Shown one piece after another: positions 46,601 through 56,937 of a stretch of DNA of 64,000 nt (position 1 is the first letter of the stretch; each line of letters begins with the position of its first letter). The position numbers and the translations under genes are program-made. The notes under the pieces are model-generated. The model searched no databases. It saw only the letters and a program-made list of their open reading frames with translations, and was not told the DNA's origin. Source of the DNA: Aplysia californica (taxonomy: Eukaryota; Mollusca; Gastropoda; Aplysiida; Aplysiidae); NCBI RefSeq assembly GCF_000002075.1, contig NW_004798145.1, positions 76,609 through 140,608 of the forward strand. The letters run 5' to 3'.

Positions 46601-47825
46601 TCAAAAATATGTCATCTTTATCTTTCCTCCTTCTTTTCTTGGTATGTTACTCTCTTGTAATACTTTACTTCAATCTTCGACACTTATCTATGACCTGTTT
46701 GTGTTGCAAGAGCTGTAAAACTCTTGGTAAAACTAAACTAAAAACTTTTATTCTCCAGCTTGTATCCACTTAGCCAGTATAGTCAAGCAGAAGGACATCA
46801 AGGGCTGGTGTGCTGAGCTGTCTGTGGACAATGATAAGGTAATGATGACTTGAGTCTCATTGGAAAATATTGTTTAACCTGACTCTCGGTGTGGGTGCTT
46901 TTGCAGGTACTTCAGAGTGGTTTGTTCTTTCTTTCCTATCAAACATCTATAGTCCTTATCTATAAAGTACCACTGCTTATCTTCAGAACTAAAATTACGT
47001 TTTTGTGTTGCTAGTGCCATAAAAGTTATTAAAACTAAACCAAACTGTCTTTGGTCAGGTGATGGAAATCACACGTATGCTGGTGAACCTCTACGACATG
47101 TGGAAGACGTATGATGAGAAGAAGGAGGTCCAAGTGGTGCTGGCCAAGATGCCCAAGCCCAGTCCATCCAGGTAACCGACGAGTTCCTTTTTGAGTTTAT
47201 GTGATTGTAACTGATTGTGAATGTTTCATTCCAAATTTGATATATCATCGACGGGTCGTTGAAATGTCCTAGGCCAAGAAGGCAACATTTTTCAGGAGAG
47301 TAAAAACTGTGCCATTCTTTAAACAGGTATACTTAAATTTTTTAATCTTTTCTGGCTGTTTTCAATGTTTTTAGAATTTGAATTTCAACTAAATATTTCT
47401 TGAGCATTTGTGCAATCGATATCACAGTTAAAGAAACTGTTATTTATTTTTTTTTTTTTATCTTGGGCTTACTACGTCTGAACAGCTTGCGGACAATGTA
47501 TAATTCAAATCTTTGGAAGGTGGATTGCTTTGACCATTCCTGCCAGGACCAAACTTAAGCTTTGAGAAATGTATCCTGAAGAAAGACTGGGGTACTGGAC
47601 AAAATAAGACATCCCCAATTGAAAAACAAACTCTCATCTTTTGAGTACAGATGCAGAGAGCCAAAATCATTACACAAAAGAGCACAATTCCCAGGGTTTT
47701 TTACTTCTCTGTTTGTATTTTTTTCTTTGTCCAGGCCCCCATCGGAGACTCCCAGCTTGCAGGATGCTAACGCTCAGCAGCAACAACAGCAACAGAACCA
47801 GCAGCAGGCACAGATGCAAGCATGA
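34567..47825 (+). CDS. CCNC: Cyclin C, Mediator kinase-module cyclin (complete, 11 coding exons)
   Basis: Cyclin C pairs with CDK8/CDK19 in the Mediator kinase module and regulates RNA polymerase II transcription. Coding exons: 34567-34598, 38327-38433, 39584-39668, 40240-40309, 41842-41893, 43260-43351, 43816-43907, 45044-45111, 46759-46838, 47059-47171, 47735-47825. All junctions are GT...AG and in phase, giving 293 aa (human 283). The start MAGNFWASSHYQQWLLDRQD matches human MAGNFWQSSHYLQWILDKQD. The first cyclin box includes RQQVIATATIYFKRFYAR, MAPTCAFLASKVEEYG and YRIQNVLECEFYLLE; the second includes LYPPYLTALACIHLA. KMPKPSPS near the C-terminus is also conserved. The end is a Gln-rich tail (seven Q, then N, then QQQ). 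ATG has A at -3 and G at +4. Intron 1 (3.7 kb) is packed with repeats. Confidence 0.97.
34690..35152. repeat. Complex repeat in CCNC intron 1
   Basis: TATTCTCACCCGG occurs twice (34692, 34733) and inverted as CCGGGCGGGTGAGAATAGCC at 35133. A GA-rich run followed by GCGAGAATTTCCGGGCA (34870-34921) recurs as a GA-rich run plus GCGAGAACTTCCGGGCG (35083-35137). The pattern looks like a duplicated or composite element; I cannot name the family. Confidence 0.55.
35156..35665. repeat. Inverted GGACTTCCG repeat pair with telomere-like C-rich tails
   Basis: The left part reads GGACTTCCGTAACAAGCGAC, ACAATAAAGAAGAGGCTTCC, then TAACCCTAACCCTGCCCCTA. The right part has the inverse: CCCTACCCCTACCCCTAGCC, then AGTGGTCGCTCGTTACGGAA and GTCC. 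A further inverse copy lies at 35525. A related copy is at 15541. CTAGAT satellite lies between the arms. Confidence 0.6.
35713..36226. mobile_element. Short element with long inverted ends (514 bp)
   Basis: The left arm 35713-35783 (TATTTCTCCGAACGCTCAGG ... TTCTCGAGATTT) matches the reverse complement of the right arm 36154-36226 (AAATCTCGAGAATGGAAACC ... GCGTTCGGAGAAATA) over about 70 bp with scattered mismatches. The interior holds GT repeats and CTAGAT satellite, and no coding sequence. It fits a MITE or foldback element; no target-site duplication is evident. Confidence 0.75.
36628..37210 (+). repeat. Diverged tandem duplication, unit about 305 bp
   Basis: The series GAAACCTGT..G..ACAGGTCT, TTAGTAATTATT-AGGTTT, AAATACATGT, GTCAG.AAGGCACCTT, then GGTATTG.AAACTAAAA occurs first at about 36631 and again at about 36936. 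CTAG-rich short repeats (GTCTAGCC) lie between and after. It is an old local duplication in CCNC intron 1. Confidence 0.75.
37544..37626 (+). repeat. (CA)n microsatellite
   Basis: An uninterrupted CA run of about 83 bp in CCNC intron 1. The Val-Cys and Thr-His frames over it are artefacts. Confidence 0.98.
37790..38112 (+). mobile_element. LINE C-terminal fragment
   Basis: One open frame encodes KRRKLKCYGRHATRSCGL, then SKTILQGTVQGRRWRGRQRE, GWRNKLAEWTGKSFAQTQTL and KWRHL, ending at a stop near 38112. This is the typical C-terminal end of a non-LTR retrotransposon reverse transcriptase (KRRKLxWxGHxxRSxGLxKTILQGTVxGxRRRGRQ). It is a family different from the one at 31740. A 5'-truncated copy in CCNC intron 1, sense to the gene. 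Confidence 0.85.
38610..39003 (+). mobile_element. tRNA-derived SINE with (ATT)n tail (type D)
   Basis: The head has TGGCCTGGCAGTCAGGGGCT and a perfect B-box GGTTCGAATCC (38694). The body has TGTGTCCTTGGGAAAGGCAC, a motif common in invertebrate SINEs. The 3' end is GTAAAGCGCATAGCATGCTC ... GTGCTATATAAATGCAATTA followed by (TTA)n. It appears full length, sense, in CCNC intron 2. Related tail fragments lie near 14618-14690 and 20705-20770. Confidence 0.85.
40600..40990 (-). mobile_element. Degraded LINE remnant
   Basis: Plus-strand segments GGTTGGGCAAACCTCTTGAT and ATTATTTCATGTTTTCCCAC match the antisense of the LINE tail at 31965 (GGGCTAGCCTCTTGATGTTA, TTCCAAGTCTTCCCAC). The rest is more diverged. 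It is antisense to CCNC in intron 4. Confidence 0.45.
41105..41640 (-). mobile_element. Long SINE with tRNA-Glu-like head and type A tail
   Basis: On the minus strand the head (41640-41566) has A-box TGGCCTAGAGG, a CTCTCAT anticodon-like loop (CTC, Glu-like) and a perfect B-box GGTTCGATTCC. The long body ends in the type A tail (CATATGACTTTATGCAGTTG, CGAGCGCCGTAAAACCC, TATACTAAAC) and (AAAC)n at 41105-41130. Total about 535 bp. It shows that the type A tail is joined to different heads. It lies antisense in CCNC intron 4. Confidence 0.8.
44820..45011 (+). mobile_element. SINE type A in CCNC intron 7, near the acceptor
   Basis: It reads GTGGGTGGTTGGCAGGTGCT, TTCTTTCCTGTCGAACGCC, CTAGTAACCCTTCTAATCGT, GTTGCTAGAGCCATAAAACA and CGTACTAAAACGAATAAAAG. 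The tail ends about 30 nt before the exon 8 acceptor (AG at 45042-45043), in sense orientation. TACTAAAAC is placed where a branch point would lie. Confidence 0.75.
46545..46745 (+). mobile_element. SINE type A in CCNC intron 8, abutting the acceptor
   Basis: It reads GGGTGATTGGCAGGTGCTCT, GGTGTGGTTTGCTCCTTCTT, GTTACTCTCTTGTAATACTT, GCAAGAGCTGTAAAACTCTT and GGTAAAACTAAACTAAAAAC. The tail ends about 13 nt before the exon 9 acceptor (AG at 46757-46758), in sense orientation. Confidence 0.75.
46839..47058 (+). other. CCNC intron 9: 220-nt intron made mostly of a SINE
   Basis: The intron starts GTAATGATGACTTGAG and ends CTTTGGTCAG. From about 46888 (GGTGTGGGTGCTTTTGCAGG) to about 47045 (CCATAAAAGTTATTAAAACT plus AAACC) it matches the type A SINE in sense orientation. 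Only about 48 nt at the donor side and about 13 nt at the acceptor side are not SINE-like. Confidence 0.7.
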
Positions 47826-48329
47826 TGACATACTCACACAGTTTATTTGAACACTTTTTTTTCTCCATTTTCTATAGTGCTGGAAGTGGAAAGGGCAGGG
47901 GGAAGGAGAATTAGCAGCCAATTTTAACTGCTGGTTATTGCAAGCGGACCTGGTTTTCCCCGGGCTTAAAGTTCTTTGAATGAGGAGTCCCTGGCCGAGT
48001 CAGTACAAAGATGCAGGATACGTTTTAAAAAATATGACCAACGCACCTAAGAAAAGACCAATATATGAACCAATCCATGTTCGTTTGGGTATTGGTGCAG
48101 GCAGAGACGAAGCTACCTAGCTGTGACATCAGTTCCAAGGAGTGACTTCCTGGTCGTGTTACTTTTTATAAAAGTATCCATATTCCTCCACAATCCCTGA
48201 AGTTCACTTTTTGGGGAGGTTTCATGTACATATATGTTCTGTCACGTAAATGGGATTTCAGAAAAGCTGTTGTTTTTACTTAAAATTGATGATGAAATGT
48301 GACTTTTTCAAAGCAATTTTGTTATTTTC

Positions 48330-48387
48330 TCTTCAAGTGGTTGATGTGCTCCACTGATAGATCCTACTTTTCTTTCCCTCTGTTTTT

Positions 48388-48441
<54 letters not shown>

Positions 48442-48470
48442 CTGCTATTTCCCTACAACACAACTCCTGT
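48330..48470 (+). mobile_element. SINE type B fragment with (TCTG)n
   Basis: It has AAGTGGTTGATGTGCTCCAC, TGATAGATCCTACTTTTCTT and TCCCTCTGTTTTTTCTG, then a (TCTG)n tract of about 50 bp at 48390-48441. The microsatellite seems to have grown from the TCTGTCTG segment seen in other type B bodies (60940-60960). Confidence 0.6.
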
Positions 48471-48489
48471 TGTGTGATTTTCTATGCTT

Positions 48490-48780
48490 TTCACAAAGTG
48501 GATAGTTGGTGGGTGCTCTGGTTTGGTTTGCTTCTTCTTTCTTATCAAACTTCTATCGTCCTTATCTCCTCTCCTTCTTTTTTGTGTTTGTTGTTACTCT
48601 CTTGTAACACCTCTTATCTTCGGNNNNNNNNNNNNNNNNNNNNNNNNNNNNNNNNNNNNNNNNNNNNNNNNNNNNNNNNNNNNNNNNNNNNNNNNNNNNN
48701 NNNNNNNNNNNNNNNNNNNNNNNCATAAGCTAATTATGTTGTAAGTGCTGTAAAACTTACTAAAACACAAACAAACAAAA
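48490..48780 (+). mobile_element. SINE type A broken by the assembly gap
   Basis: It starts GATAGTTGGTGGGTGCTCTG, GTTTGGTTTGCTTCTTCTTT and continues to GTAACACCTCTTATCTTCGG, where the Ns start. After the gap come GTTGTAAGTGCTGTAAAACT and TACTAAAACACAAAC, the type A tail. The missing tail in the gap is expected to be only about 15-20 bp, far less than 100. Confidence 0.7.
48624..48723. other. Assembly gap (100 N)
   Basis: Exactly 100 undetermined bases, a conventional scaffold gap of unknown length. It falls inside a SINE copy, which probably caused the break in assembly. Confidence 1.
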
Positions 48781-48959
48781 GCCTCTTACTTTCTCTTTCT
48801 ATCTCTGGCTACAAGGCTTACATTTTATGAGAGGACTGAACTCCAACATACTGAACTTTTTTTTTGTACTTACCTCTGCCTTTGGCCTTTGTGAAGCAAA
48901 GGTGGCCAACGAGCTCTCTTTTGTAATCACGATTCCTCTGTCTGTCTGTTTCCATTTCT

Positions 48960-49140
48960 AGCTGTATTTAGTGATTGTCCGGTCTTCCTTACCTTTACAT
49001 CTACATCATTTGGCCTTCCTCTTTTCCTTTTCACTAGTAGGTTCCAGGTAGGGTCTTGCCTTGTGGTGCCAGTTGCAGGATCATGATGAGTTTCAACAAT
49101 CCATCTCCATCGCTTCCAGAGAATTCGAAACTTGATGACG
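48960..49140 (-). mobile_element. Degraded LINE C-terminal fragment
   Basis: The minus strand reads W-RWRWIVETHHDPAT, then TRQDPTWNLLVKRKRGRPND, resembling the WNPxGxRKRGRPxxTWRR tail of non-LTR reverse transcriptases. It lies in the CCNC 3' flank, antisense to that gene. Confidence 0.5.
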
Positions 49141-49674
49141 AAAGTTTCCAGAAACAGTTTTTATTTTGTCAGTACTATGACTTTATTCCCAGTTCTTTAT
49201 ACACGGAAGCTTTTGTTTTAAGTGTTTTTGTGTGAAACATCATTTTAATTGCTAGTTAATTATTAGATTTTATAGAAACTCATAAAAAAGAAGTCTGTCT
49301 TGATCATTGAACATGATCTCATTTGTGATGCATTTTTGAAATTACAAAATGTCAACACATGTTTTGAATCTGTTTCTTGCATGGTCATACATGGGTCTAG
49401 ATCGCGAACATTTAACTTGAATCCGATCCAGTGAGAGCTGAGAATGTACGTTTTGCTGCACAATCACCTCTCCAAAGCGGTCACCTGTACTAAAGGCCAC
49501 TGTTCCCTGACACTGCTGCATTTTTCTTTTCTTTTTAACCTGACCATAGCAGTTCCTGTCGAATGTCGTTGAGGTCTGTCATTTTTACGACAAGTCAGCT
49601 TGAAAATCTGTACATAGTGGTAACTTCCAAAAAAGTTTTCCCGCAACCTGTTCTCAGCCTGAATGTATACTTTC

Positions 49675-49680
49675 AATAAA
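49675..49680 (+). terminator. Candidate CCNC polyadenylation signal
   Basis: AATAAA about 1.85 kb past the CCNC stop is the first canonical hexamer I found in this 3' flank. Others follow at 49979 and near 50690. Which is used cannot be told from sequence. Confidence 0.3.
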
Positions 49681-49999
49681 TTCTAAGCAGCCCATGTTAG
49701 ATACTGTTTTGATGGAAATGAAAAGAAATAATTAAATTGAATTCAGATTTCAGATTTTAAACCATCTGCTGACTTTATAATCAAGTTCAAGTCTAGTAAG
49801 TGACCATAACCCTGTCCATAGTGGCTCCATTTGTCTATTACTTTTTCTTTGTGATGTTGAATGACCATTACCGACATGTTTAAATTCTGCATGAAAACAG
49901 TGAAAGTGGTACCTTATGGTGCGTTTTTTCATGCTGTACTGATGATAGATTTTACAGGTCTAGTTGGAAAACATCAACAATAAATGTTAACAGAATGAG

Positions 50000-50130
50000 A
50001 ATGCAGGTAGTTGGATGGTCCCATTGGCAGATCCTACTTCTTTTCGTGCCATTTGATGTTTCTGTCTGCCTGTCTTTCTTTTTTTTTTCTGCACTAAATG
50101 ATGGTTATTGTGTTGAACGGTTATAAGGAA
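50000..50130 (+). mobile_element. SINE type B copy
   Basis: It reads AGGTAGTTGGATGGTCCCAT, TGGCAGATCCTACTTCTTTT, TCTGTCTGCCTGTCTTTC and CTGCACTAAATGATGGTTAT plus TGTGTTGAACGG. It has the shared 5' module and the type B tail, in the same orientation as CCNC. Confidence 0.65.
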
Positions 50131-50874
50131 GGATTTATTTTGCAAAGGATTTTAAACTACTATTACTACATCAGACATTTTGATTGTCTTCTGACTTCTG
50201 TCTTTGAGCACCTGTTTAGGTCTCACGGTAGATAACATAGCTGCCAACTAGCACAACAAAATATTATAATGTGCTTTTGAAGGTCCAACTATGAAAGTAT
50301 GATTCTTTTATGGTTTCTAGAATTTGTTTTTTTATGGGTTCTAGAATTGCTCCTCACGGACTTGTGAATGCTGAGGGAAAATCATGAAGTTTCAAGACTG
50401 AATTTGAGAATAATAACAATGTGAGAACGAAGCTGATAGGTCAATCGTAGTTATGTCCTTTACCATAGTTTCCTGCTGAACATGAGTTTATTGAATGCAG
50501 AAAAATGTGTGTGAAGGGTTTGGAGAGAGTCCACCATTTTGACCTGAGTCCGTTTTTTATTTATTTTTGAAAAGTTGGCAGCTATGAAATAAATTTCACC
50601 TATTTGGAGCACAGCTGTGTCCAGGAAGATGAGCTGTCTGTTTGGAATTTGTTTCCAGTACCTCTGCATTATTTTAATGTCAAAATCAAATAAATTTACA
50701 GTACTGAATGAAAATCTGCCTGATTTATTTTCCGCTTCTTTTTGCCGTTTACCTAATTCTCATTATTTGGTGGGGACATCATCATTATCCTCGATATCAT
50801 CAGCATCTTTTTCGTTGTTGTCCTGAGTTATAAACGATTCAAACTGTTAATGTCGATAGTGTTGGGCACAATTG

Positions 50875-50972
50875 AGCTGTGGGTGGTTGATGGGGGCTCT
50901 TGTATGGTTTCTTCAGCACATAACCTATTTGTTTTGCAAGTGCCATAAAACATTCACTATAATTGATAGATT
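50875..50972 (+). mobile_element. SINE type A copy, internally deleted
   Basis: It has GCTGTGGGTGGTTGATGGGG, GCTCTTGTATGGTTTCTTCA, then directly GTTTTGCAAGTGCCATAAAA and CATTCACTATAATTG. The middle body is missing. Same orientation as CCNC. Confidence 0.6.
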
Positions 50973-51299
50973 ACTAATGGACCATCTCCAAAACTTGATT
51001 TTTTGACAATGTTGCAAAGTGGGATCAAATACATCACTTCATTGATAGGTGTAAAAATTCAGCAAATACAAAAATCATAAAACATCAGCATGACATTTGA
51101 AATAGAGTGGTCTTTGCTGGTAGATGGTCCATATGTGCCTGACACTTCTTACACCAGGTCTTGCCAGTTTACCAATGCTCTGCGTCCTTTACTAATAGGG
51201 TTATTTCTAGATTTCTCATTCTTTTTCCATTCCTCAGTGCTCTCCCTCCGTTTCTTCCTCTTCATCTGGTGTTTTTGATTACCTCGATCTCAGTTTAGT

Positions 51300-51570
51300 G
51301 TGTGGTGACCTGAGTCTATGATGTTATGCTTAAGATCTTTGCACTGCACACAAAAGCCATGAGTTTGATTCCACAATTAGGAATGTGGGCGGTTGGCGGG
51401 TGCTCTGGTGTGGTTTGCTTCTTCTTTCCTATCAAACATCTGTCGTCTTTATCTCCCCTTCTTCTGTTTGTTACTCTCTTGTAACGCCTCTAATCTTCTG
51501 GCGCTCATATGACCTTATGCAGTTGCGAGCGCCGAAAAACCTCTACTAAAACATAAAACAAACAATTAAG
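51300..51570 (+). mobile_element. SINE type A, nearly complete with tRNA-like head
   Basis: Head: CTATGATGTTATGCTTAAGA ... ATGAGTTTGATTCCACAATT (B-box-like GAGTTTGATTCC). Body: GTGGGCGGTTGGCGGGTGCT, CTTCTTTCCTATCAAACATC, GTTACTCTCTTGTAACGCCT. Tail: GCGCTCATATGACCTTATGC, AGTTGCGAGCGCCGAAAAAC, CTCTACTAAAACATAAAAC. About 265 bp; the best reference copy for type A in the window. Confidence 0.8.
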
Positions 51571-53514
51571 AATATACACCGATGAGTTAAGTACATGTAT
51601 ATCTCTGTGTTGCTGCATGGGTAGCCCTAACATGCAGGATGGGTGAAGGTATCTTGCCTCCAAGGAAACTGTCTTGAATTGTCTTTTTGGGAAATCAAAC
51701 TCACCCCTTTAGAGAGTTGCAAATCATTGCACCAGATGCCAGTGCCAGTAGCAACATAATACAAAAATGCAATTACAATTACAATTCTAAAGAAAATTTC
51801 TTGAAATTGAAGTAAAATATTTGTGAGGCTTGCTAACAAATTAAGTCTCTTCTCGCAATCTGTAGAATGGAGATATCGGCTAAAAATTGACACTGGGGTC
51901 AGATTGATAGATTTTCGATTGATGCCAGTTTCTTTAAATCTACTGTGTCTTTTATTATTCCATACTTACAAACTAGTTGATGCATCAATTTCTATAAAAG
52001 GCTAAAATCAGAGAAGTTTTGTCAGCACATCTCACATTTGTTGCACAAAAGAAGGACATTAACACAATGTTTGTGTATTGCCAGGAGAGAAAGAGCAATA
52101 CAGACTGAGAGAAGCAGCAACGGTAGTTTTGAAAGGAGGACCTACCAGAGGTCCTCTGCTTACTGACACATTTTTAAAACTATATCAAACATTTTGATCG
52201 TCATTTAGTTGTACATGTATCTTAGGACTGATACAATTTTAAGCTATATCAGACATTTTGATCACATGTGACTGTGACATAAACTAAACATAATACCCCA
52301 AAAAAATAAAGGAAGCTCATTAAATCTTTCAACGTTTTTAATTCCATAACAAATCAGGTTTATGAGGAAACAAGATAAACAGTTCACAGAAATGTGACAA
52401 TGCTGTGGAGATTCCATAAATTAAAAATAATTTTCATGCATCTATAATGCAGCAAGTAGACATAGCCTACCATATCAGTTCTTGAGAAAATATATTTATA
52501 CATGCAACTGGCCATGGATAACTCAAACGCATCGGGAAAGAATTGACAAATGTATTTCAACACATCCATAATTTGCAGTCAAGCAATACGGTAATGAAAA
52601 ACTAAATAGATATACCGGTATGTCATTAAACAACCCTCTACATTGTTTTTGTTTTTTTAATATGGTGGGAGGGGGCTTAAGCCTTGCTTTTGTGAAGCTG
52701 AAAGTATGTAACTGTACGTAAATATCATTTTTCAAATGCTTATATTGTTTTAAATGTTCATGTCTATGAGAGCAATATGTCCTTCATGGTGAGCTAACAC
52801 TATTTTTACCAAAAATTGTTTACTGAGAGCCAAAAGTGAACATGTCCATTTATACCTAAAAAAGCAAAACAGGTGTTCAAATGACATTCCAAACTAGTCT
52901 GTAAATATCAAACCTATTCTCCAAGTTTTGCCTCCATCACAGTTCCCAACATGTTTATGTCCGAGATTTTCCAATTTACACCTTGCCCAAAGATTTCACT
53001 TTTGTCATTAAACATAGTCACCTCTAGCTCTCAGCAAAGGGTGTGTGTCATCCAGCAGATCCCTCATAAAGATGTCTCAAACAAAACTTCTATCTTTGTC
53101 TCATCAACAAAGGAAAATTTAGTGAGAAATATTGCATAGGACACAATAGAAATAGAAGACTACGGCCTTACTTTCGAGTGAACTAAATCTACCTCCATTT
53201 ATGTCCTTCTACGACAGTTTTAAAGATGTCAAAATTCCGTAACTATAGAATTTCTAATAAAAATGAACTTGACAGTCAAAGATAGAACCAGCCAAACAAT
53301 AGAGCAAAAAAACAAACACGCGCAAGGGTTGAAAATTGTGACTTGTGTCATTTTCCCCCTGTGCTCTTCATAGTTTATTATGTGATGCCACGGACATATC
53401 AAACAGTAAAATTACATACTAGATGTCAAGACAGTGAGCACCAGATATGTGATGGAAGCACCTACACTTGTCCCGTCACTTTTGCATAAGGCAGTCTCCT
53501 TGTAGTGCCTAAGG

Positions 53515-53595
53515 AGAAGCAAATCGGCACAATAATAGCCCTTAATTAATTGCAAAGAAAAAGATAGAAACATCAGAGGGAAGTAAAAGAAAAAT
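53515..53595 (-). mobile_element. SINE type B tail fragment
   Basis: The plus strand has AGAAGCAAATCGGCACAATA, then ATAGCCC and a purine-rich body, matching 11490-11560. Orientation is the same as the zinc-finger gene. Confidence 0.55.
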
Positions 53596-55440
53596 ATCAG
53601 TAACATCACAACACAGAATGGAATAGTAAACAAAAAGCACGACAACTGTAATCGGCACACAGTGGGCATTGCTTATAACAAACTTCCACAGAACAAACTT
53701 TTGACCTTATTTCAAGCAAAGGTTTAGTAAATATACTATAGGTATTTATTTGAACAGGTCTTTAAATTAATATCTTTTCCCCTGTTTATGAGTGTATTAT
53801 AAGAAGACTCCACTGAAAGTTTCACATTATTAATATGGCACATATCACATCATAAAAATGTATGGTATCAGAGACACCATTATAAATACACCCAAGAAAG
53901 TTGCTGCCTTTACGTATTGTGAGTGAAACAATGTGTGTTTCTCGATGTCTGTGACAAACAATGTGAGTCACTGTAAACAAAGGTCACTGAAAACAAAGTT
54001 TTTCATAAAAAATAAAGTGAGTCAGGACAGAAAAATGGTCATACGCACACCGGTGTATGAAACAAAGAAACACATAGCTCTAACAAACAAGATCATTCAG
54101 TCCTGCACAGAGGGAAATGAAAGCATGATGACCTGAAATAAATTAGGAGCACAAAACAGTTTGCTCATGTAACAGAAGTCAAAAGGCGAATTTTTATGCA
54201 AGGGGGGGCTGCAGACCTGTGCAAAATATTCAGTACAGTAGTCTCCGCCTAAAAGCACAGAGATCAGGAGTAGGAGGACTCCAGTGCATGCGTTTACACA
54301 GAAGGTGCATAAACATGAAACTGACCAAAAGGTGAAAAGTATAAAACCATCTCATTTCCTTAATATTTCAGTTTAGTGATGATTGTTACCCTCCAATGAG
54401 GTGGAGGGGAGGGGGGTTTACAAAACAGGGTTACAAAAGAAAAGCTGACACAGCTTTTCAAAGAGTACTTGTCCAATAATGTGATGACACAAAAATATTT
54501 TGTACAGGATTCTCTGATCGCAGTTACGCCTACAAAGGTGTTAAATTGAGTAATGGAAAAAAGCAGAGAGATCGACTCACTGCACTCTACTGTTTACTTT
54601 ATCGGGAACATAAGGAAACCCAAATACAGGTGAGAAACCTCTCAAAGATGCATTTCCAGTGACCAATAAAAAGATATTTCAGTCACCCTAACATAAGACT
54701 CGCCCAATCCTACGTCCCTGGACAGTACGGTGCAGGTTGAGGCGTGTGTTTAGAGGAAGTGACTATGCTTTCGAACATCTAAATTATCTAGAAAATTCTC
54801 ATGTGATGATAGCGTACATTTGAATGGCGCATGCCTTCGTATAGTGTGGGTTCAGACGAAGACTACTGTATTGATACATTTACTACAATACAGCGGGACT
54901 ATCAAGTAAATGAAGCATCAAAGAACTACGGAAATGAATATAATGACTATGACTTCTGTAAACAAACATTATAGAGCTGTATTCGCTTCAGGAGTGTAAA
55001 GGGTTGAATCTTTGACTGAGAGCCAAAGCAAGCATCTATTTATTAATCTCTTTAATAAGCTCTATGTCGTTGGTAGCTGATGAGATGTAGGCTACTCCCT
55101 TCAAAATTTTGAATTAAAAAAGATATTTCAGTTTCATGACTTGAGGTATTGGTTATACATGTATTGAAATGTTTTGTTGAAATTCAAATTCTAGATTTTG
55201 ATAAAAGCAAGAAAAGATACATAAAGCAGGTACACTTTGAAGAAGAATGAGGTTTTTTTCTCTCTCCTGAAAAATGTTGCTTTCAGAGTTCAGAATAGTT
55301 GAGGTTAAACAGCATCCCTAAGTAATTCCTTTTAAAATTTAAGACTGTATAGACCAGGAAACATTTTGTAAATGGAAAACTCCAAAACAAGAGCCTGACA
55401 CAACCTCCAAACAAAATGTTTGAAAAAAGCACTGAAACTG

Positions 55441-55546
<106 letters not shown>

Positions 55547-55718
55547 TACAACATATGTAATCAGGAAGTGCAACAGAAAGAGAATAAAACAAAAATGTTC
55601 CAGCAGATGCCATTCGACGTGAGTATTCATTACATTCATTTAGGCTATCAACAGAACAAAGACATCTCACCATTTAATACTGCAGGGTTACATTCAACAA
55701 AAATTAAATTATGAGATC

Positions 55719-55802
55719 AAAAGGAAAACTCATGTTTTATTATTACAGAACTGTGATTTCAAAGGAAAACTCATGTTTTATTATTACAGAACTGTGATTT
55801 CA
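55719..55802 (+). repeat. Perfect tandem duplication, 42 bp x 2
   Basis: AAAGGAAAACTCATGTTTTA ... ACTGTGATTTC is repeated head to tail without a mismatch that I can see, so it is recent. Confidence 0.92.
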
Positions 55803-56154
55803 ACTGAAATATTCCACGGCCGTCAGGCAGAGAAGGCAAAATTCTTGACCTTTTCTGGACACATACAATAACATGATTAAAAATATTTAGATGTATAACT
55901 GTGACGTGAAAAATAAACAATAAATCAGAGCTCATAAACCTTTTTATAGCCAGCACCTATTTTTGCCATCTTTAAGAGACTAAAATGTTCATACCACCCA
56001 CCACCATGTATTTCCAAGCAGGACATTAGATAACACCTGTCACTACCCACGTGATCCCCACCGCCCATCAAAATAACCAGATTGTCCATTAGTGGGTGAT
56101 ATTGCGCAGGTTGGTAAGCACTGGCTTAGATCCACCTCTTCTGCTCTATGAATA

Positions 56155-56350
56155 TATTACGTCATGTCAAATAAACAACTTGATTTTAGAAACTTTCGCT
56201 TTTAAGAAAATATTCTGTCATTGTCATGTCAATTAAACAACTTAATGTCAAGGTCTTACATTCCTAGAAAATTTCACTTCCCTGTCAAATAAAAAATTAA
56301 ATTTCAAGGTCTTCCGTTCCAAGAATATATTACGCCATGTCAAATTCGTA
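56155..56350 (+). repeat. Degenerate tandem repeat, about 60-bp period
   Basis: Three to four diverged units share CATGTCAAATAAACAACTT, a GGTCTT-C-TTCC segment and AGAAAATATT-C. The units differ at many positions, so the array is old. Confidence 0.7.
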
Positions 56351-56644
56351 ACTATTTACAGAATATCCTACTGGAGGAGAAAGTAATAATAAATAGGAAA
56401 GCTTTTGCAGAACACAGAGAAAATTTTTAAGAACCAAAATGCCATATCCCATTCTCAGACTCCACTGATTAATGTCATCATTAAACAAATTGCAGAAGTA
56501 TAAGCTGAACACCGGTACAAACTTTTTTGTACTCAGAATGTAAAAATATATCTTGATTACAGAGATATACTGAATTTCATTCCTACTGTCCAGAACTAAA
56601 AACTAAAACTCTAAAAAAATAAATTTCATTTGCAGAGAAATCTA

Positions 56645-56650
56645 TTTATT
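56645..56650 (-). terminator. Candidate polyadenylation signal of the zinc-finger gene
   Basis: TTTATT on the plus strand is AATAAA on the gene strand, about 880 nt past its stop. No transcript evidence is available. Confidence 0.25.
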
Positions 56651-56937
56651 TTAAAAAGTTCAAAATAACTAGCTTGCATATTCCAAAGTGTAACGCACTC
56701 CAATCTTTAAAATCTTTCAGTTGAAAGGTTAGTATAAAATCAAGTGCTTCCCTCAGACATTGATTGTTAAAAGAGTCGGATTCAATATTAAAAAAACAAC
56801 AATCAAAAATCCAAACTGACCCCATGCACAAATTGAAACACTCAAACTGCTATAGGAAGACTTTTCCAAGCCTTCATATTACTCAGAAATTTCCACAAAT
56901 GCAGCCCCTGGCGCTGGAACAGCCTTACAATCATTAA

